From Astropecten irregularis (taxonomy: Eukaryota; Echinodermata; Asteroidea; Paxillosida; Astropectinidae), in the NCBI GenBank assembly GCA_963971285.1, contig OZ020254.1, positions 16,150,932 to 16,214,931 of the forward strand: a DNA stretch of 64,000 nucleotides, read 5' to 3'. Shown piece after piece: positions 48,130-60,122 of this stretch. Each line of letters starts with the position of its first letter. Within the stretch, counting starts at the first letter, position 1. Below the pieces are notes generated by a model, which saw only the letters and a program-made list of their open reading frames with translations, was not told where the DNA came from and made no database searches. A program made the translations under genes and the position numbers.

Positions 48130-48320
48130 CATACAGATACAATTTTGGTTTTACTTGCTTGTTGCAAACTTGAAAACAGCCTCTCAGCCACGTCATGCCA
48201 ATTTTTTCCCCAAACTATCTAACGGTTTAACCCCTCAATTTTCATAAACAAATCAAAGCAGTACCCTCTTTCCAAATATGTTTACCTCGCTAATGTTCAA
48301 GAGGACTTCAGAAGTTTTCA
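48130..48320 (-). repeat. MITE family M3, highly diverged fragment
   Basis: TTGCAAACTTGAAAACAGCC, then CCCTCAATTTTCATAAACAA and ACCCTCTTTCCA resemble the reversed M3 element, with much divergence. Confidence 0.3.
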
Positions 48321-49374
48321 CAACAAATGTATTTACGGGAGTTGGTGCACAGTATAAGCTATTAAAGTCTGGACATAACCGTAGAAGACTCATGCCTACA
48401 AATCCCAACATTGTACATTGTACTGTACATAATGCACAGCACACACGACAAGCGAGTGAGACATCCGAATTTTAAGCCTTGAAAAATCGACCATTATTCC
48501 CAGAGCAGCCATTGCTGCTTTGAATAAAGTCCCCTCGACTAATTGTTCATGCAAGTTACAAATGACAGCAATTTGGAGGTATTGCGACTTCATGTTTCAC
48601 CGCAAACTTTTCACAAACGTGATATTAAATCATATAGGCAATCATGAAGTATGGTGTACATAATTTTGAAGGTCATATCATATTCATAGAGTGCTCAGTT
48701 AAGAAACCAGACTTTGTTGTTGCCGCAAATAGATATGCCAATTTCCAGGGTTTACGTATTTATCAGCTCCTCTTCTGTTGGCGGGCTGCGAAGTGTCAAC
48801 TTTTCTTATTAGACTACAAGTATTATTTTTACGATTTGTTATCGTATCAACGATAAAGCCTTAGTCGTGTGCAGCGCCACCTACTGGTGGTTCCGGGAAC
48901 ATTGCGTCTAGCCTTGGACCAAGACGGTAACGCTCGGACTCGACCGTGCCTATGGTGCATGCAGCGTGTGCCGATTTCTATCTACTTAATTTCACAAGCA
49001 GTTAGTATTACCATGGTATTACCATCTTGGGAATCTCCTACAAACCGAGGCGCGGCCTTTGTATGAAAAAAGGGTAGCTTATTATGAATATACACAATTC
49101 ACTCTGGTATGCAAAACAGGCTGCAAAACAGGCCGTGGGAGCGTTGAAGCAGCTGAGATATAAGCAAAGGAGATTTGCTTCGAGGTCTGACAGTCAAGAA
49201 CACTTTCGGCAAGGCTTTTAACAGTCAGAGCTGGATCCGTGCTTGTTAAATAGGGCTCCGTGCTCGAGCTATTTATAGAATACGCCCTTCGTTATCGACA
49301 GCTATAGTTATACCCGGATGTTCGGACAAACATCACAACGTTTACGTGTAAGTTAAAGGTAGTATAATACTTTG

Positions 49375-49640
49375 GTAAGAGACCAAAACAGAAATGTTCA
49401 CAGATGTACGTATAACTTACAGGGTATGGAGATGGTGGTGGTAGAAACATACCGTTAAAATGTTTCCGTCTGAAATGGTGTATTTATCCAGAAATTAGTA
49501 AAACAATGACCGGAAATCTTTTTCATCTTTTAAAAGATCAAAAATGAAAGAGAAAAGACTTAAGAAATACTGTGGATGTTTTTCACTGTTTTCTCAAAAA
49601 GTGGGCACCGTATGGGACTGAAATTTTCACAGATGACTGT
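49375..49640 (+). repeat. Dispersed repeat family R1, most complete copy
   Basis: Contains both halves of the R1 family in one piece: CAAAACAGAAATGTTCACAG through GGTGGTAGAAACATACCGTT to GTTTTTCACTGTTTTCTC and GGCACCGTATGGGACTG. It lies directly before the Penelope-like fragment. Confidence 0.6.
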
Positions 49641-49644
49641 TACT

Positions 49645-50220
49645 GTGCCTGTCTATCTCCTGACCAGATTGCCGACCTAGTTCTACGAGCAAACCTCAGG
49701 CATGCACGGCCATGGGATATCCTATATCCCCAGCCCTCGCCAACATCTTACATGGAGGAATTTGAAACATATATATACCATCACCCGGCGGACTTCAAAC
49801 CCTCCCTTTGGCTACGCTATGTTGACGACACTTTCGTCATATGGCCCCACGGACAAGACCGGCTACAGGAGTTCCTGACCTACCTGAACCAACAATTAAC
49901 ACCCTTCCATCAATTTCACCATGGAACAGGAACAGGCAGGCCAACTCTCATTCCTTGACGTCCGGCACTCAAGGAACCCTGACGGCACCCTCAAGCACAG
50001 CGTCCATCGGAAACCAACCCACACAGACCGGTACCTCAACCAGCGTTCGTTCCATCACCCTGCCATCAAGTCATCAATCAACCAGACTCTCGTCAGACGG
50101 GCATACCACACATGCCACGAGGACCATCTCCCACAAGAACGTCATCACATCAAGAGCGCTCTTATCCTCAACGGCTACCATCACAAGAACATCGACCTCC
50201 GAGATCCCCGTATGTATTAA
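49645..50220 (+). mobile_element. Penelope-like retroelement fossil
   Basis: Translation shows the late part of a Penelope-type reverse transcriptase: a MEEFE segment, the RYVDDTFVIWPHG catalytic motif, then SFLDV...DGTLKHSV and RKPTHTDRYLNQ segments. It lacks its 5' part and is broken (at least one break). No terminal repeats were recognised. It is an old, inactive piece. Confidence 0.75.
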
Positions 50221-50339
50221 GTGAAATATCACAACACTTGATTTGTGCTACATCAGCACCCCGGGAGCAGTCACCTGGAAGTGCAAAAATAGCACTTGAA
50301 GAGCTGATTTTAGCACTTGTTTTTTTAGAGTGATATGCG

Positions 50340-50605
50340 CGACACAACTTCAACTGGTCTTCAACTGGTACAGGCGCTCTACCAACTGAGCCATTCAGCC
50401 CTACGTTGGTGGTTCGTTTGGCAGTCAGAAGCCATGAAACCACGCACACACCGGCACACCCCAGGGATCATTTCAATGATACACGCAGCAATGCTACAAC
50501 CTGGGAACGGTAAATGGGGGACCACTCAAAGAGGATACGGCTTTTTAATTAATATAATCATCAAATAACCACAAGGGAAACTGACTGACTGAGTTTTTCT
50601 CTGTC
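50340..50605 (-). mobile_element. tRNA-derived SINE fragments
   Basis: Minus strand shows an A-box-like GGCTCAGTTGGTAGAGCGCC at about 50,370-50,395 without a B box, and, nearer 50,600, the tail TTTCCCTTGTGGTTATTTGA of the SINE at 33,603. The two pieces do not form one element. Confidence 0.45.
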
Positions 50606-51899
50606 CACTTTTCAAAAACACATGCGCATCTGCGCATAAACACCGGTAATACTTTAATCTTCCACGTGTTGAACTACGGCTGTTTCCTGTCAGCTGAATA
50701 AAAGTTTTTTGTTTGTAGTCACATTTACTAAACAACATTTTGCAAATTCCTTAAACAGTCGTCTGTTGTGCAAAACCGACGGAAGAGGCTCTCAGAACTT
50801 TGAAACTAACCTTTTGAAATCTGTCAAAAAGTAGTTATAAGCTACCAATTTGGACCGTCCATCATATTATTTTTTTTTTTATGTTTACATCATAAAACTC
50901 AATTTATAATTAGTCCCTCCAGATGGCTAAATCGGCTGGGCCATGGACTAATTATCTCTTCGGTTAGTTCCAAAGCGTCGCGCGTGGCCATTATCTGTAA
51001 TTTTGCCACTATTAGCGCGATGCCGGAAGTACATGTATAGCATACATGTATTGTATTGTATTGTGCAGTGTACGATACTGCATTTGCAATGGTATAAATT
51101 GGTCATTCGTTACGGGTCATCCATATCCATTAGATACCAATTCAACAGGAATTTTCTCGTGGCTCCCCTGTAAATCCAGAGGATGGAATAAAAGTAAAAG
51201 TTAAATAATTCTTAGGAGATTCCCAAAACGGTAAAACCAACTGCTGGTGAAATTAAATCACGAGAGGGCGCAATTGAAATCGGCACGCGCGGCATAATGG
51301 GCACGATCGAGTCCGGTGCCGAGTTTTGCCGTCTTGGAACAAGTCTACGGCGGACTTGACGCCGCGGCCCGCTGGTAGACTGATTTGAGCCGACATTCGA
51401 GCGGCATTTGGCTTCATATTAACAAATATGAGTCAGGGTCGCTTTTTCTGAACAGTGTTGGTATCCTGAAGTGCCCTGGAGAAATTCACGAATGTGAGCA
51501 ATGTTTGCCTCATGCCAAAGCACACGTTAAATGGCCATTAACCGTTTATCAAGGATTGCACATTGGTAATGGAGTCAATCATGTGATACATTTACGATTA
51601 CGATTACTAATCTCACACCACTGAATGATGTTTTTTTTCTCGATAACGGCAACCAAGACTGTTCAATATCAAGTGTTTGCCGCCCTCTGACGGCAATTAA
51701 TAACTAATTGCCATACTAGAATCAAAATACGAACAGCCTTATCTTCGGCTTTGGCAGCGATGTAAAGGGTAATTCTGTCCCCGTGGTAAATGTTTTGATT
51801 CCACTGCTGGGAGAGGAGTGTGCATGAGTACAATACAGGTAATAATAATAACAATTGTTTAAGAAGAAGAGTGTATTCATTAGCAACATCCAAACAACG

Positions 51900-54800
51900 A
51901 TTCATGCCTATAAGTTAAACAATGAAAACGTTTAAGCATTTAACACACAGACACAGGAAAAATGTATTCAAAACGCAAAACATGTTTGTTACCACATACT
52001 CTTTAAATATTTCATTTATTTCAAAATATCCTTCATCTGACAAACTAGTATTATGAATCATTATGTTCACTGCCTATCTTGGTGTAACAATCACAATCCT
52101 AAGTTTGAGAAAACATTCATTCATTGATTGATACAAATGAAGAATTACAAGAAGAAGTTGCCGAAAATCTATGTTTGTGTCATTACAATTAATTTGTTTT
52201 AAAATCATGTTATAAATGCATATTTAGGAATGAATATTAAAATCTTCGTATTTGAATAATTAACATAACAGAAGGTAAGTGGCATCACAGTTGTAAGACA
52301 CATGTTTATATTCCAAGCATGTGTTAACCTCAGTTTCTTTGATAAGAAATAACATAAATGTATTCACACTAAGTGTTAATCATTGATAGATCCAAAGCGT
52401 TACGTCTATTCATATCTTCAATTAAAATGTTTCTTCTCTTTGTCAAACATTTTTTTAACATTATTTTTCAAAAATGATTCAAACAGAATTTAAAGCTTTT
52501 TTTTTCTCGACAAGATTATCATAAAACATCATTTTAATCTAGAATCAAAGTGCTATAGCATTTTTTTTGCATTTGTCAAATAACATTGATATAGCATTAT
52601 GGTTTACAATTTGGATCGATCATGGATTAATTTTGACTACAATTAATAAATGAAAGTATTAAAAGCTTATATAAATTTCATTTTCATTTTACTGAAATGA
52701 ATACAATTGAACAATTAAAATTTATAAATATCACTGAAAAGATGAATGCTATTTCTAGTTAAAATAATTATTATGTGTAAACCATTGATTGATTCAAACT
52801 ATATGGGCCCCTTTTTTGCTCATCAAAAACATATCAAGACATAGTATCTTGATAACTTGGATCCATAATGAATTAAAAAGTGCCAAATGGCTATGAGGTA
52901 ATTTTGTGTACATTTTATAAACATAATCAAAGCTAATTGCGTGAAATTTGACTTTCATTAAATTAAGAGAAAATGCAAGTAACTAAATTATCAACTTAAT
53001 ATTAAAATAATACTCGAGTAACAGTTTCAATAGACAATGTTAAACCATATCCTCTAATATTACAGCAGTCACCTTTGTGCTTTCTTATGTACTTTCTCAT
53101 GTACATTGTATTTCATGTCTCCCAACAAAGATTCAGTAAATTTAAGACTAATCATTATTTCCCTTATTTGATTGCACTCAGCCTATTTAAATGTATGAGT
53201 AAATTCTTTCACCCTAATATAATGTAAAAGTAAAGGGAGTACACTTCAGAGTACTAAAAGGTAGGGTACATTATTGATCAGCATCAAAGGTAAATATTTA
53301 ATTGATCACTTTGTAGATGTATATTTTAAATAAGGACACTACTTGAATAGTTTTTTTCTGAAATAAACATAAACAAAAAATGAAATGAATGATATCACAC
53401 AACTCAAATGATTCATAATAATAAATTCCATAAACTTATCTTTTGAAACGTGACTATCTATTTTACCATTTATATTATAATTCAAATTTTTTTTACACAG
53501 AGAGAATCCAGCAATATCATTTTTAACTCACATTTGAACAACACATTCATTCACAGGCCTGCTAAATATACCATTATGCAAGTTTATCTAGATTAAATTT
53601 CACTGTCACCAATATTGAGATGCTCAAAACAGTACCTTCTACAAAATGTATTTCAATACAGCTCTAAATACAGGCTAGTATACATGCTTTTCAAGTAAAG
53701 GAGTATATAGTTAAGTCCTAAACACAGTCAGTCTATCTGTTCAAACGTTAATTTTCACAGGACAAGGTATTCTACAGAGGTTTCCCTGTCTGTTTCCCAT
53801 CTGTGTGATTTTCACTTGAAATCGTCAAGTCCCTAGTTTAGATTGTTGGAATTATATCAGTGTACAATGTATTTTGTGGTGTGACATAACAAATTATGTT
53901 GAACATATAACGGCTAAAAACTCATGGTTTGCTCAATGAACCTAGAATGGGATACCATATTGGAGACATTGAGAAATTCACTATGCGCTTAAAAATAAAA
54001 CACATTTCAAGGTGAATTTTGGGAAAATCTAATTTCCTCTACAAAAAGTAAAATTCCATTTCTGATGCTATTTTGGTTTTAGACTTTTCAATGTTCATTT
54101 TTGAATACAATGTCCTTCCCAAACATTTACTTAAAAAAAAAGCATTTATGTAACATTGTGTCTCTATTCATGTTATCATTGTCCAGTCACTTCATTAACT
54201 CTCTTCACTCAACTATACTAAAAAATCTTACTCAAATCAACTTCAATCTCGATTTAGTGTTGTGCTTATCAAACAAATAACACAATATAAATACACAGCA
54301 ATACAAATCACAACCAAAATTTGGAACAATACTAAAGTAAAACTTGATTAACACATTCCAAACACTGTAGAACCCATGCCTACATTTAAATATGACCTAA
54401 CGCCACTGCAGCAATATTGAAAAATATACCCTTAAGAAACTGCTTTTGATAATGGTGCAAACATTTCAGGCTTGTGGCAGTAATCATTATTTTGTGAAAA
54501 AGAATATTATTCCTTTATACAAACTGTACTTAATTTTAGCGTCATTCTTTATCTAAATAAAGTTAAGTTATCTAAATAAATAAGTAATCGGTCTGGTCTG
54601 TTTAATCAGTGTATGCATCTTTGGGAGAGGTAACAGAACAGCGGTCACATTGAAATATGAAATGTATGAAATAATCAACCCTATCATCAAATAACCACAA
54701 GGGAAAAATTGCCGCTCCAGTCAATTTTTCTTTGTAAATTTTCAATGAAAAAATAAACCTGTGCAAGTTTTAACTCAATCGGGTATCTGTATCCCGAGAA

Positions 54801-55230
54801 AATAGGAAAAAAACCGACTCAATTTATTTTTAAAGAAGGATTCTTGATCTTGCTAAGATCAAAAATGTTTTTGGTGTCTAGTTTTACTCTTTTCTTGATA
54901 AATATATATTATAAATAATTTAACGATATGTTTCTACCAGCACAATATTCGTATCCTGAAAGTTATACATGTACATAAATCTGTGAACCTTTCTGTTTTG
55001 GTTGTTACCAATGCTGTACATGGCCTCTAATGGGTAAATGCTGTTTTAGCTCTTTGAATTGTATTTCAATGTTAACAACCAATGAATGTAACTCATATGC
55101 CCTTACTGCCTTGAGCTCAGATTAGGCTGAGAAGCTAAAGTAACTTATAGTGAAATACCGAGTGAATTTGGCATGAATTTCTAAAGATTAATATGCGGAT
55201 CAGTCTTCCTGCTGCTCTGAGACCCTATTG
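51900..55230. other. AT-rich stretch downstream of the FReD gene, nothing coding
   Basis: About 3.3 kb with no open frame above background. It may include a long 3' UTR of the FReD gene. At 54,684-54,710 there is a reversed SINE tail and at 54,820-55,010 a reversed R1 copy (AGAAAGGTTCACAG, CTGGTAGAAACATA on the minus strand). Confidence 0.45.
54820..55010 (-). repeat. Dispersed repeat family R1, inverted copy
   Basis: Reverse complement carries CCAAAACAGAAAGGTTCACA, ATAACTTTCAGGATACGA, TGCTGGTAGAAACATATCGT and the following AT-rich core. Confidence 0.55.
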
Positions 55231-55239
55231 TGTTTTTGT

Positions 55240-56223
55240 TCACATTATTTCCCTAATTTTCATGGTACAATTCTTAAGTGAATAATACTCTCCCTTCCAT
55301 TTCCGCCATTGTAGACCTCTTCGACGTCCTACACTACCTTGATTGTAGTATTTGCCATTGAGGTGAGAGGCAAGGCAATTCTTGAACCACCATGCCCCTT
55401 CCCATATCTCTGCACAACTTCCACTTGACTTAGCGTCATTGTCCAGGTCTTTCGTTGTGAATTTCTGTGAAGCATGATATGCCATCGAATCTCCTGCCGT
55501 ACTGTTAGCATTAAATGAGCCAATATTTAGTGTGTATTTCTCACCTGTAACTCTAAAATCACCATACTCAGCCCAGGCAGTCACGCCCTCCCAGTCCCCC
55601 ATGTCTATGTACAATTTCCACTCTCCATTTTCCGTCATCTTATTTATTTTTTCCATTCCTAGCCAGAACTCACCCGATAAATTGCCAAATCCAGATTGAT
55701 AGTCAGCCCAGTCACGGTAAAAGTCAACAGAGCCATCTTGACGCCTCTGGAATACTATCCAGCCTCCATCATTTGTTGTCATGTCACAGTATACTTGTAT
55801 GCCATCACTCATTGAAACGGGATAGATGGTATATATTCCATTGTCATGGTGACCAGCTTGGTGCAACATCTTACAGGTTTGGTACTTTTTGATTTCAGCT
55901 GAAAGGAATGAAGTTTCATAGTTATCATCATAGTAGGCACTTCCCTTCAGCTCAGCAAAGATAGAATAATCCAGCTCCCTACTTTTATTATTCATCTGGC
56001 AGTAGTGATTACTCTCATGATAGTTGAATGACAAACATTGCGGATCCATAGAGCAATCTCTCCCACAGATCACCGCAGAAGATGTAGTCTTTGCTTGATA
56101 AACATGATGCAGCAAAGCACGATTGTTGGCCTTAAAGTAATATGGAGTGAACTGAGTCAGACATTCCCCTTGACAGTTTCCCACCGTAACAGTGAGCAAC
56201 AAGTAAGCAATGGCAACTCTCAT
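55240..56223 (-). CDS. Secreted fibrinogen-related protein with N-terminal apple/PAN-like domain
   Basis: Single coding exon of 327 residues starting at MRVAIAYLLLTVTVGNCQG, a clear signal peptide (residues 1-19); an in-frame Met 16 codons upstream (56,271) is possible but would put extra residues before it. The exon opens after an acceptor (TTTCTGATTGACAG) at 56,275, so a 5' UTR exon lies upstream. Residues about 20-95 form a Cys-rich apple/PAN-like domain (C-GRDCSMDPQCLSFNYH). Residues about 115-327 are a fibrinogen C-terminal domain: GIYTIYP, DMTTNDGGWIVFQRRQDGSV, FGNLSGEFWLGMEKI, the calcium-site DLDND, SGSCAEIWEGAWWFKNC and GKYYNQG. Known role of such FReDs: calcium-dependent lectin-like recognition in innate immunity, clotting or agglutination. 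The proximity to an NLR is suggestive only. Confidence 0.92.
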   Translation of the reverse strand: MRVAIAYLLLTVTVGNCQGECLTQFTPYYFKANNRALLHHVYQAKTTSSAVICGRDCSMDPQCLSFNYHESNHYCQMNNKSRELDYSIFAELKGSAYYDDNYETSFLSAEIKKYQTCKMLHQAGHHDNGIYTIYPVSMSDGIQVYCDMTTNDGGWIVFQRRQDGSVDFYRDWADYQSGFGNLSGEFWLGMEKINKMTENGEWKLYIDMGDWEGVTAWAEYGDFRVTGEKYTLNIGSFNANSTAGDSMAYHASQKFTTKDLDNDAKSSGSCAEIWEGAWWFKNCLASHLNGKYYNQGSVGRRRGLQWRKWKGEYYSLKNCTMKIREIM

Positions 56224-56889
56224 CTTGGAGGTCAGCAACGGCACAGTGGTTTGAATAGTATGTCTGAACACTCTCTGTCAATCAGAAATATTACAATTTA
56301 GAATGCTTCTTCAGCGTTATTTGTCACAGCAAGTGCTATTCCTACAGACAACAGTTGGTCCTCGATCCTCTCATAGACTTTCACCGTTTACACGCTCTGA
56401 ATTGTCCTGCGAGAAGTGACTGCATAACCCATTTGTCTGATGATGTATACGTGTACAACTCTGGGAAGTCAAAGTCACTGTAGAATATGAACCAATCACA
56501 GCATGAGATCTGTAACATAATAAATATTAATAACTCCAAGAGATATGTATGGTATGGTGTAAAGTACTGACCACGAGCTGGCAAATTGAGGTTGTGCATG
56601 GAATTGAATGACTGATGTTTGCCTCTTTCTGTTGCTGGAGATTCAGCAGTGAGATTTAATACTTTATCGTACAGGGGTACATTTCTATTAATGACATAAG
56701 TCATGTAATAGGCAATGTGACCAAGAGCCTCAACATTTACACACCGTGTACTTTGAAAGTTTATTTGGATAAAATATTCCAAACATCAGTAGTAATAATG
56801 AATATTCTCATAGAGTTGAGAGTTTAAACATTGGATGAGATCCAAATAAGATCACGAACGGACACACAATTAAATGTTCACACGTGCAA

Positions 56890-57430
56890 CAGGACTGAAA
56901 CTTACAATACAATGCTTCTTAAAGTAGGCATTCCCGTTCCTTGAATAATTAATGCATGTATTCTCTATGAGATAGTTACTACTCACGCAATATAAAATAA
57001 AAACTATACATCTATAGCTCTTGCCAACAGCACATAGGGCTTTTCTGCATCTGATATTATAAATTGATATACAGATATTAACTGCTTTACAAAGAAAGGA
57101 ATCCCTTAATGGACAATTGTAAAACAGAATCATGATCCTAGCTTTTACAACTGTGGAATGAGGAGCTACGTCCTGTTTGACCGGAAGTAGAGGTCACAGA
57201 GGTCAAGCAATGTGTCTCAAAGAAAGACCTTGCCTTACATTAACTTTTGATGAAAGAATCATGACCCTAGCTCATACCACTTTTAAATGAGGAGCTACTT
57301 CCGGTTTGACCGGAAGTAGAGGTCACAGAGGTCCACCAACGTGTCACAAAGAAAGGCCTTACCCAACATTCATATTTGGCGAAAGAATCAACTTAATATC
57401 TCAAATGGTTGATTTTTTGTTGATTTTTGA
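56890..57430 (+). repeat. Dispersed repeat family R2, long copy
   Basis: From AATACAATGCTTCTTAAAGT through TCTATAGCTCTTGCCAACAG and GAGGAGCTACTTCCGG to TCAAATGGTTGATTTTTTGT it matches 63,310-63,700 in order. The hairpin CTACTTCCGG-TTTGA-CCGGAAGTAG is perfect at 57,295-57,319 and imperfect near 57,160-57,192. Confidence 0.75.
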
Positions 57431-57464
57431 TGATTAAATTCAAATTGACTGTAAATTTAAATGT

Positions 57465-57905
57465 GATCAAAGTGGGGTTTAGAATGTCCCTGTGCATTGT
57501 CTATAGGAATTCCATCGACAAGAAGAGGAAGAGGAAGAAGACAAAAAAACAAAGGCTTTTCGCTTGCGCGAAAAAGCAAAAAAAATACAGAACAAAAACA
57601 AAGGCTTTTCGCTTGCGCAGGCACGGTAGATGCTTAGCACAGTATAATCAGCTGATATTTACTTAGCGTGAAAACTAGCTCGCAATATTTTTTTGCTGAA
57701 GCAGCTCCACGTTATTCCTCGGCAACATCTACCTAATAGGGACTTTGTAAAGACCTAGTTTGGTTAGGATTAGCTGATAAGATAGGATCAAAGTGGGATT
57801 AAGAATGTCCCTGTGCATTGTCTATTGGAATTCCATCGACAAGAAGAGGAAGAGGAACTGAGAATACAAAAAAAGGCTTTTCGGTTGCGTGAATATACCA
57901 ACAAG
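57465..57905 (+). repeat. Local direct repeat of about 110 bp
   Basis: GATCAAAGTGG..., GAATGTCCCTGTGCATTGTC, ATTCCATCGACAAGAAGAGG and AGGCTTTTCGCTTGCG occur at 57,466-57,560 and again at 57,786-57,890. Confidence 0.75.
57636..57712 (+). repeat. Repeat of about 90 bp shared with 60,579-60,667
   Basis: GGCACGGTAGATGCTTAGCA, TATAATCAGCTGATATTT and TTAGCGTGAAAACTAGC are common to both places. Confidence 0.7.
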
Positions 57906-58149
57906 TAGCACAATACAATGAATGTACAGAGTGTAAAAATCATTCACCGTCAAATGAATTTAGACATTAGAGTGCTCTACCATGTACCCTCAAGTTTGTG
58001 GTAGTATAGTGTCCGCCATGACATATGACATCATGGGCGAATCACAACAACATAATTATGGACCTCTTACGTGTACATGTATATTCAGGATTATTATGGT
58101 AATGGACAACTGTCTTGAAAATGGCCCCATTAAATAGACAACATGAAAA

Positions 58150-58300
58150 CGACAGGTAAAAAAGGTAGAAAAGTAATCGAAAATCAATTCATCTACGTGA
58201 AGACCTGCTCGGAGTCAGTTATACATTATATAGATGAGAATATAGAGTCAAGGTCTCCATCCATATTAGTCTATTAAAAGCAATGAAGGCAGTCATATAG
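58150..58300 (+). repeat. Repeat shared with 62,826-62,985
   Basis: AGAAAAGTAATCGAAAATCA, CTCGGAGTCAGTTA, ATTATATAGATGA, ATAGAGTCAAGGT and CCATCCATATTAGT occur in the same order at both sites. Confidence 0.75.
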
Positions 58301-58903
58301 GCCAGCTACTAGAACATCAATCTTACTACGTGTATCAGAAACAGGTGTATACAAACATGATGCATGCATATTGGCCTACAATATAAAAGGCACACAATTC
58401 AAGCAGTAGCGTAGCGAGCGGAGGGGGGCAGGGGTCAGACTGCCCCCGGACGACATAAATGGGGACGGAGATTCCAAAAAATGGGGACGCGAAAAAAAAA
58501 AGAGAAGGAAGGGGGGAAGGGAATGGAAGGGGGTTGACGGAAAGGGCATTTTTTTTTCAATCGAAAAGTCGCATTTTAGAGCAATTAAAAACGATATTTG
58601 GACGAATTAAACATAAAAGTGCGAACAAGTAAAATTTATCATCTTTCCAGATGGTTTCTTTTCTTCGAGTTTCGAGTTGAATTTTCGAGTTTCGAGTTAA
58701 ATTTCCGAGTTTTGAAGAAAGTTTTCGAGTTTGTAATTCTCGCTAAATGACATGCATAGTTTCATCTAGCACATTGCATTACTCACTATTTCTGCTTGCT
58801 TTATAACCAAGTGTTGCAGCTACGAGAAATGATTTTTTTGTCAACAACACACCCTCCCAACTGTGAAAGCAATGCAGACTACGAGCCTTCATATAGACCG
58901 TTG

Positions 58904-60122
58904 AATAGACCTTTCTTTTGTTTTCAAACATTAATATGCTGGTTGATAACACGGCCAAATGTGGCACATTATTTCGTCTTCTTGACAGACGGCGTGACCA
59001 AATTCAATATAACTTGCAAACTTTCCATAGCTGTATATAATATACAAATACATGATACCAGTGCTTGTGTTGTTTCCATTACATTTCAGTATATCTTTCA
59101 AGGTTTATAAAACTGTGTTCAAATTGTGGTTATTTTTTTATGCCCGGCTTTGATGGCTCAGCATTGTTACTATGGAACGCAGTATCTGCGTTCGTCGTCA
59201 AACAAACTCCTCGTCGACGTGATGCATCAAACGACTCGTCGTTGAAGGTGATCTATTCGACGTGAACGTTAAACCACCCGGCGAAGACTGCAGTCTACTC
59301 GACGCAAACGTTAAACGATTCGGCGAAGAGGGCAATTCATTTAACGCAAACGTTAAACAACTCGGGGAAGACTGTCCAGTCGACGCAAATGCTAAACGAC
59401 TCGACGCGAGGCTCAATTTATATTTGACGCAAACACCAATCCGTGTGACGCACGCATTAAACGATTCGACACGGCGTGTCATCAAACGTTGAGGCCGCGT
59501 AGTACGAGCTATCGCCAAAACATGGCGATATCACACACAAAATAATATAATCTCAAGATTAGTGTCAGTCAGTCCTGTCAGTTCGTAAAACGGTATCATT
59601 GTGAATGTCAGTGTCTTGTCGAGGTATGGAATCTTTCCTCCATTTAAAATCTGTTGGAATATGTTTGCTTGTATAGGCCCTAACATTGCGTATAGTAAGT
59701 TCTTAATCTGATTTCTTTCCCTGTTTGTTTTTGTTTTGGTGTGTATACATCGGCAACTTACGTCACTGACATGAGGCTTCGCACATTTTCAGTGCAGCGC
59801 ATGTGTGCAATATAATAGTGTTTTCCCATGTCCCCGTGACCCTATATGGACATTCCTATGAACTGGTGAATACATGCCGAAAAAAAAGGTGCGATCCACA
59901 AAGGGAGTTATTTTAATATGGTAAGGAAATAACCTGTTCGCCTCTGTTCGCCGAGTCGTTTAACGTTCACGTCGAATAGATCACCTTCAACGACGAGTCG
60001 TTTGATGCATCACGTCGACGAGGAGTTTGTTTGACGACGAAGGCAGCTACGGCGTTCCATACGTTTCCGCCATGTTGGTTGGCAAAACCTCGGGCTGTAC
60101 CGTTGCAAAAGAAAGGTCTATT
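58904..60122. mobile_element. 1.2-kb DNA transposon-like element with long internal inverted repeats
   Basis: Outer ends AATAGACCTTTCTTTTG and its inverse CAAAAGAAAGGTCTATT. Further in, 59,171-59,274 and 59,958-60,061 are 104-bp inverted copies with about three mismatches. Between them (59,262-59,475) are four or five units of 39-44 bp with the core GACGCAAACGTTAAACGA. No transposase was found, so it would depend on another element. A solo end lies at 26,745. Confidence 0.75.

Noticed and set aside
56381-56782. 133-codon frame upstream of the FReD exon
   Set aside because: No similarity, no signal peptide and no splice phase linking it to the FReD exon.
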